Below, one piece after another: positions 1 through 5,222 of a DNA stretch of 8,680 bases (its first letter is position 1; the number at the start of each line of letters is the position of its first letter). The notes below the pieces were generated by a model. That model saw nothing but the letters and a program-made list of their open reading frames with translations. It had not been told where the DNA came from and ran no database searches. Both the position numbers and the translations under genes were made by a program. Source of the DNA: Bacteroidales bacterium. GTDB lineage: Bacteria > Bacteroidota > Bacteroidia > Bacteroidales > UBA12481. The stretch covers positions 1 through 8,680 of the forward strand of contig JAQWAJ010000052.1 in assembly GCA_028707745.1 (NCBI GenBank), given 5' to 3'.

Positions 1-469
1 AGGCGAAATATACATTGTACCGCAAATAATCAATCACTTCACAGGCTGCAGCGATCTCTGCCTGATAAACATTCTTTCCCTGACCCAGCATCGTTGCAGC
101 CACGATCAGGCTCCGATATTTTTTCGATAGCAGTTCGGCCGCGCGCAGCATGATCGAGGATCGCTCGATCCAGGAGATGCTTTCCCACTGGGTTTTTGCT
201 TCAAGCGCCGCATCAATGGCCATCTGTACCTCTTTTTCACCTGCTTCATGGTAGGTAGCCAGTACATGTTGATGATTGTGAGGCATAACCACTTTTGCGA
301 TTCTACCAGTCCTGACCTCCTTCCCCCCGATAATGAGCGGAATTTCAACCTGCTCATGGCTCATCCGGTTTAACTCTTCGAGAATTTCTTCCCGTTCCCT
401 GCTGCCCGGAGCATACTGAAATATCGGCTCATTCTGAGGGCTGTCGAATGTGAAAACTGCATTATTCAT
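1..469 (-). CDS. pruA: Delta-1-pyrroline-5-carboxylate dehydrogenase, N-terminal part (cut by window edge)
   Basis: Only the first 156 codons are present; the gene continues beyond base 1, and no stop occurs in frame. The product would be an aldehyde dehydrogenase of the ALDH4 type, which oxidises glutamate-5-semialdehyde (from proline or arginine) to glutamate with NAD+. Recognition rests on family-typical blocks: an early APGSRERE segment (about residues 20-27), IPLIIGGKEVRTG (about 44-56), the P-x-N/D-H-x-H block near VVMPHNHQHVL, and especially ATMLGQGKNVYQAEIAAACE near residues 127-146, matching the GQGKxVxQAEIDAAxE signature of P5C dehydrogenases rather than generic aldehyde dehydrogenases. 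The catalytic Cys and Glu lie outside the window. The start ATG at 467-469 is the first in frame and fits the family's N-terminus. It is 84 bases downstream of the ModE-like gene on the same strand, with a palindrome between them. No proline dehydrogenase gene is visible. Family assignment is firm; substrate follows from the family. Confidence 0.9.
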   Translation of the reverse strand, partial: MNNAVFTFDSPQNEPIFQYAPGSREREEILEELNRMSHEQVEIPLIIGGKEVRTGRIAKVVMPHNHQHVLATYHEAGEKEVQMAIDAALEAKTQWESISWIERSSIMLRAAELLSKKYRSLIVAATMLGQGKNVYQAEIAAACEVIDYLRYNVYFA

Positions 470-492
470 GATCAATTCTGTTAGATAATTGT

Positions 493-515
493 CGAGTTGC
501 AAATTTTGCAACTCG
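493..515. promoter_or_regulatory. Perfect 11-bp inverted repeat upstream of pruA (candidate operator or 5' UTR hairpin)
   Basis: CGAGTTGCAAA (493-503) and TTTGCAACTCG (505-515) are exact reverse complements around a single central T. It lies 24 bases upstream of the pruA start codon. There is no T-run on either side on either strand, so it is not an intrinsic terminator. On the minus strand a weak -7-like element (TATTTTCG, complement of 520-527, one mismatch to TAnnTTTG) sits just upstream, which would place the palindrome at or just after the transcription start. A dimeric repressor site is the simplest reading; an RNA hairpin (8-bp stem, 7-base loop) in the leader is the alternative. The structure is seen directly; the function is inference. 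Confidence 0.5.
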
Positions 516-553
516 GTGGCGAAAATAATGCGTAATCGGTTCCGGATTTATGA

Positions 554-916
554 TTAATGTGTGTTTTTCTTTATTTCATCCAGAGTTTCCTGTAAACCCT
601 GTGAAATGATCGGGTCATATTTGTCGTGAAAACGTTTAAAGGCATCTACAATTGCCTGACCCTGAGGAGTTAATTCGGTTTTCCCCCCATCGGCACCACC
701 CCGTTGCCGGTGTATAATCTGGAAACCAAACATCTCCTCCATTTTATTCAGCCGGTCCCAGGTCTTGCGGTACGTCAACCCGTGAATTTCCATGGCTGCC
801 TTCAGAGAACCTGTTTCCCCAATGGTTTTCAGCAAGCCGCACCTGCCATCACCCAAACTGGCACTCTTGTCATCCGTTTCAATCCAGATCTTGTGTTTGA
901 TCGAAATGTCTTTCAT
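554..916 (-). CDS. Stand-alone ModE-type winged-helix DNA-binding protein
   Basis: A 120-residue protein resembling the N-terminal DNA-binding half of the molybdate regulator ModE. The pattern is KIWIETDD....LGDGRCGLLKTIGETGSL (about 9-38), then AAMEIHGLTYRKTWDRLNKM (about 40-59) as helix-turn-helix, then IHRQRGGADGGKTELTPQG (about 68-86) as the wing with its Gly-rich GGADGG turn. The C-terminal molybdate-binding TOBE domains of full-length ModE (about 260 residues) are absent, so whether it senses molybdate at all cannot be told. I chose the ATG at 914-916 because the similarity begins right after it. A longer in-frame start at 991 would add 25 residues unlike the family and overlap the upstream gene by 79 bases. 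The chosen ATG overlaps the stop of the upstream secreted-protein gene as ATGA, suggesting translational coupling. No clear terminator follows, so it may be co-transcribed with pruA. Confidence 0.8.
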   Translation of the reverse strand: MKDISIKHKIWIETDDKSASLGDGRCGLLKTIGETGSLKAAMEIHGLTYRKTWDRLNKMEEMFGFQIIHRQRGGADGGKTELTPQGQAIVDAFKRFHDKYDPIISQGLQETLDEIKKNTH

Positions 917-2886
917 CTCTTGATAATTAACCGCACCTGGCGGGATGTAGCACCACTGCTTCTTACCGTCTCCAGGCTGATGAAATAACATCCCGGAGGG
1001 TAGGCTGAAATGTCGAGGGTCCAGCTGAATGCCCCATAAACACTTTCGGTGATTTCCAATATCGATTTACCCTGTAAAGATAGTATCCTGAGGGTCATTT
1101 TGGCTGGTTTGGTGAATCCCGACTGAACCGTGATTAACCGGTCGGATGGAACCGGAAAGATATTCAGGAAAAATTCGTTGTCCGGATTTTCAATTCCATC
1201 AATACCCGGCGTGACAAAGGTACGGGACACGGCTTGTACGGCATCGGTGCCGTCGCTTCGTTTGCCGCTGAGATTATAGGTTTTGCCGGGCTTCAGATCG
1301 GCTGAATCAACTAATAAAAACCCCTCGCTTCCTTTAACCGCCACATTCTTGTTTAAACCGTTCCCTTCAATCGTGATACTGTCAGTCACAGGATCTCCGT
1401 CAGTGTCAACTCCTTCAACCGGTGACCAGGAGATCCTCAATTGGTGCTCTGCATTATAGGAGACCGTGGCGCCGTTGGCCGGTGCTGTAAAAGTAAATAG
1501 GGTAGGGGCAATGTTCGTTGTGGTGAAGGTTTTGGTTTTCGTTGCCGTGGTATAAACAATCCCGTCGTATGATCTGGCCGTTACCGTGTAAGTCGTATTG
1601 TTCGTGAACTCGCTTTTGGGAATGACAAAGGAACCGGAGTGATTGTTATCTGCATAAGTCTTGTCGAATCCTTCGCCGGTAATGATGATGCTGTAAATGA
1701 GTGTGTTATTCTCGGCATCCGTGGCCTGATGCGGAGTATAATTGATGTACCAGTTTTCCCCATATCTTCTGATAGACCCAATGCTCATGACCGGCGGGGG
1801 AGTATTGATGTAATAATCATCAAGATGTTTGTGCCAGGCACTCTGAAAAGCGGCTTTGCTGGCGTAACCCAACCCGGAATAGGAAAGATTGCCGACAAAA
1901 TCAGCCAGTTTCGTCAGGCCGTGACTATAAACGATAAACTCTGCTATGGTATAGGAAAAGTTGTATCCGTAACGATCTGAAAACGTGTTGAAATCCTCGA
2001 AATAAGATAAATCCGGTTTTTTCCCCCAATTATTCAGGCAGGAAACAATCGTGCCCCTGTCGGTTTTCTGACCTGAAAACCATTGTGCCACTCCTTCATT
2101 CAGCCAAACAGGCAGGCTGATGGTAGTTTTCCATGCTTCTGCGATATGCGCGAATTCATGAATGACAATGTTCAGCATTTCAGCATAAGTATGTGACCCG
2201 GCATGGTTCGGCGAGGCCATCATGATCATGGTTTTACCAATGGCCGATCCCACGGCCCAGGCTGGAAATTCAGGATAACCCTGGGCATTGTGGTAATAGA
2301 CTTCGTTTTTATAGATTTTCACGGTAATCTTTTGCGTGATATTCGCCGCCAGTGAAGTTACGATCCCGCTATATTCGGTTTCAAGTTTAGTTGAAAATGC
2401 AGCCAAAATACTGACATCCTGACTGGTGCAGTAAAATTTGAAATGTTCCGTACTCAGGTTCAAAACCAAATCAGCGTCATCGAAAAAGACGACAGGCAAA
2501 ACCAATGCATTGGTCCCCGTATTCAGGGTGCGGGTGCCATCATTCCCGATTCCGGGTGTGGTTTCCCATCCGCCATTCGCTGCCCCCGAGGTGCTTATAT
2601 AGAATTTGTATGAGAAAAAAGTATTCTTATTTAAGGTGAGGGTAAGAGAATAGACTGAACTCGTTCCCTCCTGATTCATTTTATTCTGATCTCCCCAGTT
2701 GTTAAAAGAACCGCGGATCATGACCCGGTCACCCGACTGGCTGAATTTGCCCTGATTGATTAAGAGTCCCAGGTCCACTGAAAACTTTACGTTAATGGTA
2801 CTCTGGGCCGCTACAAATGACACAGTTGTAGCAACCAGAATGATCATCATGATCAATCTTTTGCTTGTGGAATTGTACTTCAACAT
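913..2886 (-). CDS. T9SS-exported gluzincin-type metalloprotease-like protein with N-terminal glycan-binding-like domain
   Basis: With the ATG at 2884-2886 the protein has 657 residues. An in-frame ATG at 2931 would add 15 residues before the signal peptide and is less likely. Visible parts: a signal peptide (about 1-28; basic start, hydrophobic LIMMIILVATTVSFVAA, then Gln); a beta-rich domain (about 31-135) with VMIRGSFNNWGD, resembling the CBM20/CBM48-like starch-binding fold common in secreted Bacteroidota proteins; a zinc protease region with VIHEFAHIAEAW (HExxH at 243-247) and PVWLNEGVAQWF (third ligand Glu264), the gluzincin layout of MA-clan peptidases; two fibronectin III/cadherin-like beta domains (about 370-460 and 461-560); and a C-terminal type A T9SS sorting domain (about 572-657; FPVPSD, then repeated beta strands, ending RLIIKR). 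It should be exported, and the tail cleaved, by the type IX system. Substrate unknown. The third zinc ligand and HExxH are intact, so activity is plausible. The gene is divergent from the ilv operon. Confidence 0.85.
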   Translation of the reverse strand: MLKYNSTSKRLIMMIILVATTVSFVAAQSTINVKFSVDLGLLINQGKFSQSGDRVMIRGSFNNWGDQNKMNQEGTSSVYSLTLTLNKNTFFSYKFYISTSGAANGGWETTPGIGNDGTRTLNTGTNALVLPVVFFDDADLVLNLSTEHFKFYCTSQDVSILAAFSTKLETEYSGIVTSLAANITQKITVKIYKNEVYYHNAQGYPEFPAWAVGSAIGKTMIMMASPNHAGSHTYAEMLNIVIHEFAHIAEAWKTTISLPVWLNEGVAQWFSGQKTDRGTIVSCLNNWGKKPDLSYFEDFNTFSDRYGYNFSYTIAEFIVYSHGLTKLADFVGNLSYSGLGYASKAAFQSAWHKHLDDYYINTPPPVMSIGSIRRYGENWYINYTPHQATDAENNTLIYSIIITGEGFDKTYADNNHSGSFVIPKSEFTNNTTYTVTARSYDGIVYTTATKTKTFTTTNIAPTLFTFTAPANGATVSYNAEHQLRISWSPVEGVDTDGDPVTDSITIEGNGLNKNVAVKGSEGFLLVDSADLKPGKTYNLSGKRSDGTDAVQAVSRTFVTPGIDGIENPDNEFFLNIFPVPSDRLITVQSGFTKPAKMTLRILSLQGKSILEITESVYGAFSWTLDISAYPPGCYFISLETVRSSGATSRQVRLIIKR

Positions 2887-3021
2887 AATTTGCGGTTCTT
2901 GTTTTTTTAGGTACATAAAAATAATATGCATTTGATTTGGCTCTTAAGATGTTCTGATTTTTTTTCGCGGTGATTATCAGTACACTTAGACAGATCTTGT
3001 AAAAATAATGGCAGGGGTTGC

Positions 3022-3053
3022 TTTTATTATACAGGTTTTCTGCTTTACCTTTG
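3022..3053 (+). promoter_or_regulatory. Candidate Bacteroidota-type promoter for the ilv-leu operon
   Basis: TACCTTTG at 3046-3053 matches the Bacteroidota -7 consensus TAnnTTTG exactly. A T-rich TTTTA (from 3022) lies about 20 bases upstream where the weaker -33 element (TTTG-like) is expected; TTGC at 3018-3021 is a slightly more distant alternative. Transcription would begin near 3058-3060, about 16-18 bases before the first leader ORF. The rest of 2887-3045 shows no gene or hairpin that I can support; it must also hold the promoter of the divergent secreted-protein gene, for which I see no clear match. Confidence 0.55.
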
Positions 3054-3075
3054 ACCCCGCGAAAGAGAAAGAAAA

Positions 3076-3147
3076 GTGAACAACATCAATTTATCAATTA
3101 GCATTATTAGCATTAGCCTACTCCTCATTACGGGGCAGGAAGGGTAG
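3076..3147 (+). CDS. ilv operon leader peptide 1 (Ile/Leu-rich attenuator peptide)
   Basis: A 23-codon ORF starting with GTG (3076-3078) and ending with TAG (3145-3147). Residues 4-18 read INLSISIISISLLLI: ten of fifteen are Ile or Leu (six Ile, four Leu over the whole peptide, no internal Val). An in-frame TGA at 3052-3054 leaves GTG as the only usable start; it follows a purine-rich GAAAGAGAAAGAAAA tract that may help initiation. The role inferred is ribosome sensing of charged Ile-tRNA and Leu-tRNA. A ribosome stalled in the Ile/Leu run leaves the GGAAGGG segment (3138-3144) free, whereas a ribosome reaching the stop covers it. The peptide itself need have no function. It is followed after 25 bases by an intrinsic terminator, the arrangement of classical ilv/leu leader attenuators. 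No homology claim is made for the peptide; identification rests on composition, position and the downstream RNA structures. Confidence 0.8.
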   Translation: MNNINLSISIISISLLLITGQEG

Positions 3148-3183
3148 TTTATAAGTTGAAAAACAGATAACGAAAGCCCTTCC
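3138..3183 (+). promoter_or_regulatory. Attenuator 1 antiterminator pairing
   Basis: GGAAGGG (3138-3144, the last codons before the leader 1 stop) is the exact reverse complement of CCCTTCC (3177-3183), most of the 5' arm of terminator 1. The two structures exclude each other. The first segment abuts the TAG codon, so a ribosome terminating there would mask it and let the terminator form. Stalling at the Leu run (codons 15-17, bases 3118-3126) would leave it mostly exposed. Complementarity is seen; regulation is inferred from known leader attenuators. Confidence 0.7.
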
Positions 3184-3204
3184 AGAAATGAGAAGGGCTT
3201 TTTT
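3173..3204 (+). terminator. Intrinsic terminator of attenuator 1
   Basis: AAAGCCCTTC (3173-3182) pairs perfectly with GAAGGGCTTT (3192-3201) around a 9-base loop, giving a 10-bp stem. Six Ts (3199-3204) overlap and follow the 3' arm. It lies between leader 1 and leader 2, so it must be read through before the second attenuator is even transcribed. Confidence 0.9.
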
Positions 3205-3220
3205 GATTTAAAGAGATAAA

Positions 3221-3319
3221 ATGAATAACAAGTTGCAGACCCTCGTCCTAGGTATTATCCTCATTAACGGCCTCCTTTTGGAGGAGTTAAACCGGGAAGG
3301 GTCTGTTCAGTCTGAATAA
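3221..3319 (+). CDS. ilv operon leader peptide 2 (Leu/Ile/Val-rich attenuator peptide)
   Basis: A 32-codon ORF with ATG at 3221-3223 and TAA at 3317-3319, preceded by AAAGAGATAAA, a weak ribosome-binding-like tract. Residues 8-23 read LVLGIILINGLLLEEL: eleven of sixteen are branched-chain residues. Overall there are eight Leu, three Ile and two Val, so unlike leader 1 it carries Val codons and is dominated by Leu. It begins Met-Asn-Asn, as leader 1 does. A complete attenuator follows: a segment in codons 24-29 can pair either with codons 6-8 (protector) or with the terminator 5' arm (antiterminator). The inferred role is a second sensor of branched-chain aminoacyl-tRNA, placed in series after the first and 58 bases before ilvD. 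Identification is by composition and surrounding RNA structure, not by homology. Confidence 0.85.
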   Translation: MNNKLQTLVLGIILINGLLLEELNREGSVQSE

Positions 3320-3352
3320 CTAATGACAAACAATAAGACTAAGCCTTCCCGG
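3236..3352 (+). promoter_or_regulatory. Attenuator 2 protector and antiterminator pairings
   Basis: Segment 1, CAGACCCT (3236-3243), is exactly complementary to AGGGTCTG (3298-3305), an 8-bp protector stem bracketing the Leu/Ile/Val codon run. Segment 2, CCGGGAAGG (3292-3300), is exactly complementary to CCTTCCCGG (3344-3352), a 9-bp antiterminator that consumes the 5' arm of terminator 2. The two pairings share 3298-3300 and compete. This is the classical 1:2, 2:3, 3:4 arrangement of leader attenuators. A small CCTCC-TTTT-GGAGG hairpin (3271-3284) lies within the Leu codons and could act as a pause or local structure. Pairings are seen directly; the switch is inference. Confidence 0.75.
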
Positions 3353-3370
3353 AAACGGGAGGGCTTTTTT
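3341..3370 (+). terminator. Intrinsic terminator of attenuator 2
   Basis: AAGCCTTCCCG (3341-3351) pairs with CGGGAGGGCTT (3356-3366) over 11 bp with one G-U wobble, closed by a GAAA tetraloop (3352-3355), followed by six Ts (3365-3370). It ends only 7 bases before the ilvD ATG, so it is placed to decide entry into the operon. Confidence 0.92.
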
Positions 3371-3377
3371 GTTAAAT

Positions 3378-5222
3378 ATGGCAACACTCAAAAGCGACAC
3401 CTCAACAACCGGACGGCTGATGGCCGGAGCCCGAAGCCTCTGGAGGGCCAATGGCATGAAAAATGAGCATTTCGGTAAACCGGTTATAGCTGTGGTGAAC
3501 TCTTTTACCCAGTTTGTACCCGGACATGTTCACCTGCAACAGGCCGGTCAGCTGGTGAAAAATGAAATTGAAAAGCTGGGCTGCTTTGCTGCTGAGTTTA
3601 ATACGATAGCCATCGACGACGGTATTGCCATGGGACATGGCGGAATGCTCTATTCTTTGCCATCGCGTGATCTGATTGCCGATAGCGTTGAGTATATGTG
3701 TCAGGCACATACCGTGGATGCCATGGTCTGTATATCGAACTGTGATAAAGTAACCCCCGGCATGCTCATGGCCGCCATGCGCCTGAATATCCCCGCAATC
3801 TTTGTTTCAGGTGGCCCGATGGAGGCCGGAAGGATTGACAGTAAGGATTTTGACCTGGTTGATGTGATGGTGGCCGCTGCCGATCCGTCGGTGAATCAGG
3901 TTGAACTGGATGCACTCGAAGAAAATGCTTGCCCGGGTTGCGGATGCTGCAGCGGACTGTTCACGGCAAACAGCATGAATTGCCTGACTGAAGCACTGGG
4001 CCTCTCTCTTCCCGGCAATGGCACCATCCTGGCTACGCATGCCAACCGCCACAAACTTTTTGAACAAGCGGCCTACCAGATCGTCAGAATGGCCAACGCT
4101 TACTATTTTTTAGATGACCAGTCGGTGCTCCCTCGCAGCATCGCCAGCCGTGCCGCCTTTTTGAATGCTATGACCGTCGATATCGCCATGGGCGGCTCCT
4201 CCAATACGATCCTGCATTTGCTGGCCATAGCCAGTGAAGCAGGAGTGGAGTTCACCCTGGCCGATTGCGACCACCTTTCGAGAAAAACGCCCAACCTCTG
4301 CAAAATCGCCCCATCATCCCGGTACCACATCCAGGACTTCAGTCGTGCCGGTGGCGTTTTAAGCCTGATGGGCGAATTAAACAGAGCAGGATTGATCGAT
4401 ACTTCGGTGCATCGCGCAGATGGATTGACTCTCACTGAAGCGATCGGCCAATATGACATTCTTTCTCCGGATGTATGTGCCGATGCCCTTTCCAATGCAT
4501 GGTCAGCCCCGGGCAAAGGTGGAATGAACCGGGAAATGGGATCCCAGGCAAATGCTCACGCAACCGCCGAAACCAACAGAACCTCCGGCTGCATCCGCGA
4601 TGTGGAACATGCATACAGCCCGGATGGCGGCCTGGCAATTCTTTATGGCAATATCGCTGAATACGGCGCGGTGGTGAAAACCGCCGGAGTGCCTGATGCC
4701 ATGCGAAAATTCGAGGGACCGGCAAAAGTTTTTTATGCTCAGGAAGATGCGGTCGACGGAATCCTGAATGGCGCAGTGAAAGCCGGCGATGTAGTGGTGA
4801 TCCTCTTCGAAGGCCCCAAAGGCGGTCCGGGTATGCAGGAAATGCTCTATCCGACCTCCTATCTGAAATCCATGAACCTCGATAAAACTTGCGCCCTGAT
4901 CACCGATGGCCGCTTTTCGGGCGGCACAGCCGGACTATCCATCGGTCACATCTCTCCCGAAGCTGCTTCAGGAGGCCCCATCGGCTGGTTAAAAGATGGC
5001 GATATCATCTCTATCGACCTCGACAACCGAACCCTGAACTGCGAAAGCCTCACCCCCGAATCAAATATGGACCCGTCATTCCTAAACCCTGTCCGAAATC
5101 GCCAGATATCAAAGGCTTTACAGGCCTATGCGGCCCTGGTAGGCCCCTCACATACCGGTGCAACCCGAAACCCGAAACCCGATACCCGATACCCGAAACC
5201 TGAAACCCGATACCCATCATGA
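3378..5222 (+). CDS. ilvD: Dihydroxyacid dehydratase (E. coli-like long form) with repeat-derived C-terminal tail
   Basis: A 614-residue Fe-S enzyme that dehydrates 2,3-dihydroxyisovalerate and 2,3-dihydroxy-3-methylvalerate to the 2-oxoacids leading to valine/leucine and isoleucine. It shows [13 protein letters not shown] (41-53), [18 protein letters not shown] (80-97), [12 protein letters not shown] (118-129, with cluster Cys122 and the metal-site Lys124), [18 protein letters not shown] (185-202, cluster Cys191), [17 protein letters not shown] (478-494) and [20 protein letters not shown] (508-527, with Ser514). Compared with E. coli IlvD, position 190 is Cys rather than Ser. The ATG at 3378 is chosen; an in-frame TTG at 3369 lies inside the terminator T-run. 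The normal C-terminus (ALQAYAALV...GATR, to about 597) is followed by 17 residues, [17 protein letters not shown], encoded by 7-base DNA repeats, instead of the family's usual short end. The stop overlaps the ilvB start (ATGA). Function is confident; the tail's effect is unknown. Confidence 0.97.
   Translation: MATLKSDTSTTGRLMAGARSLWRANGMKNEHFGKPVIAVVNSFTQFVPGHVHLQQAGQLVKNEIEKLGCFAAEFNTIAIDDGIAMGHGGMLYSLPSRDLIADSVEYMCQAHTVDAMVCISNCDKVTPGMLMAAMRLNIPAIFVSGGPMEAGRIDSKDFDLVDVMVAAADPSVNQVELDALEENACPGCGCCSGLFTANSMNCLTEALGLSLPGNGTILATHANRHKLFEQAAYQIVRMANAYYFLDDQSVLPRSIASRAAFLNAMTVDIAMGGSSNTILHLLAIASEAGVEFTLADCDHLSRKTPNLCKIAPSSRYHIQDFSRAGGVLSLMGELNRAGLIDTSVHRADGLTLTEAIGQYDILSPDVCADALSNAWSAPGKGGMNREMGSQANAHATAETNRTSGCIRDVEHAYSPDGGLAILYGNIAEYGAVVKTAGVPDAMRKFEGPAKVFYAQEDAVDGILNGAVKAGDVVVILFEGPKGGPGMQEMLYPTSYLKSMNLDKTCALITDGRFSGGTAGLSIGHISPEAASGGPIGWLKDGDIISIDLDNRTLNCESLTPESNMDPSFLNPVRNRQISKALQAYAALVGPSHTGATRNPKPDTRYPKPETRYPS
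5163..5216. repeat. Seven tandem 7-base repeats (ACCCGAA/ACCCGAT) in the ilvD 3' end
   Basis: Seven consecutive heptamers beginning at 5163, 5170, 5177, 5184, 5191, 5198 and 5205 read ACCCGAA, ACCCGAA, ACCCGAT, ACCCGAT, ACCCGAA, ACCTGAA, ACCCGAT, then a partial ACCCA. They vary only at the last base, apart from one C-to-T change. Because three heptamers equal seven codons, the encoded tail has a 7-residue period ([17 protein letters not shown]). The array stops three bases before the ilvB ATG. It looks like an intergenic simple repeat that became part of the coding sequence. No second copy is present in the window. Confidence 0.95.

Noticed and set aside
493..515. The palindrome as an intrinsic terminator
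   Set aside because: No T-run follows the stem on either strand.
917..991. Longer start for the ModE-like protein (25 extra residues)
   Set aside because: The extra residues are antisense-free but simply read another frame of the secreted-protein C-terminal domain, do not resemble ModE, and the ATG at 916 gives a standard ATGA overlap.
1639..1980. Plus-strand open frame of 113 codons opposite the secreted-protein gene
   Set aside because: It is antisense to a well-supported coding sequence with clear domains and shows no family features of its own; the same holds for the other opposite-strand frames across ilvD, ilvB and ilvC.
3047..3145. A protector stem for attenuator 1: ACCTTT and CCCCG (3047-3059) pairing with CGGGG and AAGGGT (3131-3145)
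   Set aside because: The 5' strand overlaps the predicted -7 element and start site, so it would mostly not be in the RNA, and the pairing is interrupted. It would need reconsidering if transcription starts further upstream.
3060..3377. A T-box or leucine riboswitch controlling the ilv operon
   Set aside because: I see no T-box consensus (AGGGTGGnACCGCG-like) or specifier-stem layout. The two leader ORFs with matching terminators explain the region better.
3369..3377. TTG at 3369 as the ilvD start
   Set aside because: It lies within the T-run of terminator 2 and adds only three residues before the ATG at 3378, where the family similarity begins.
5163..5216. The heptamer array as a CRISPR or telomere-like end
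   Set aside because: Units are contiguous with no spacers, only seven copies occur, and they sit inside an operon between ilvD and ilvB.
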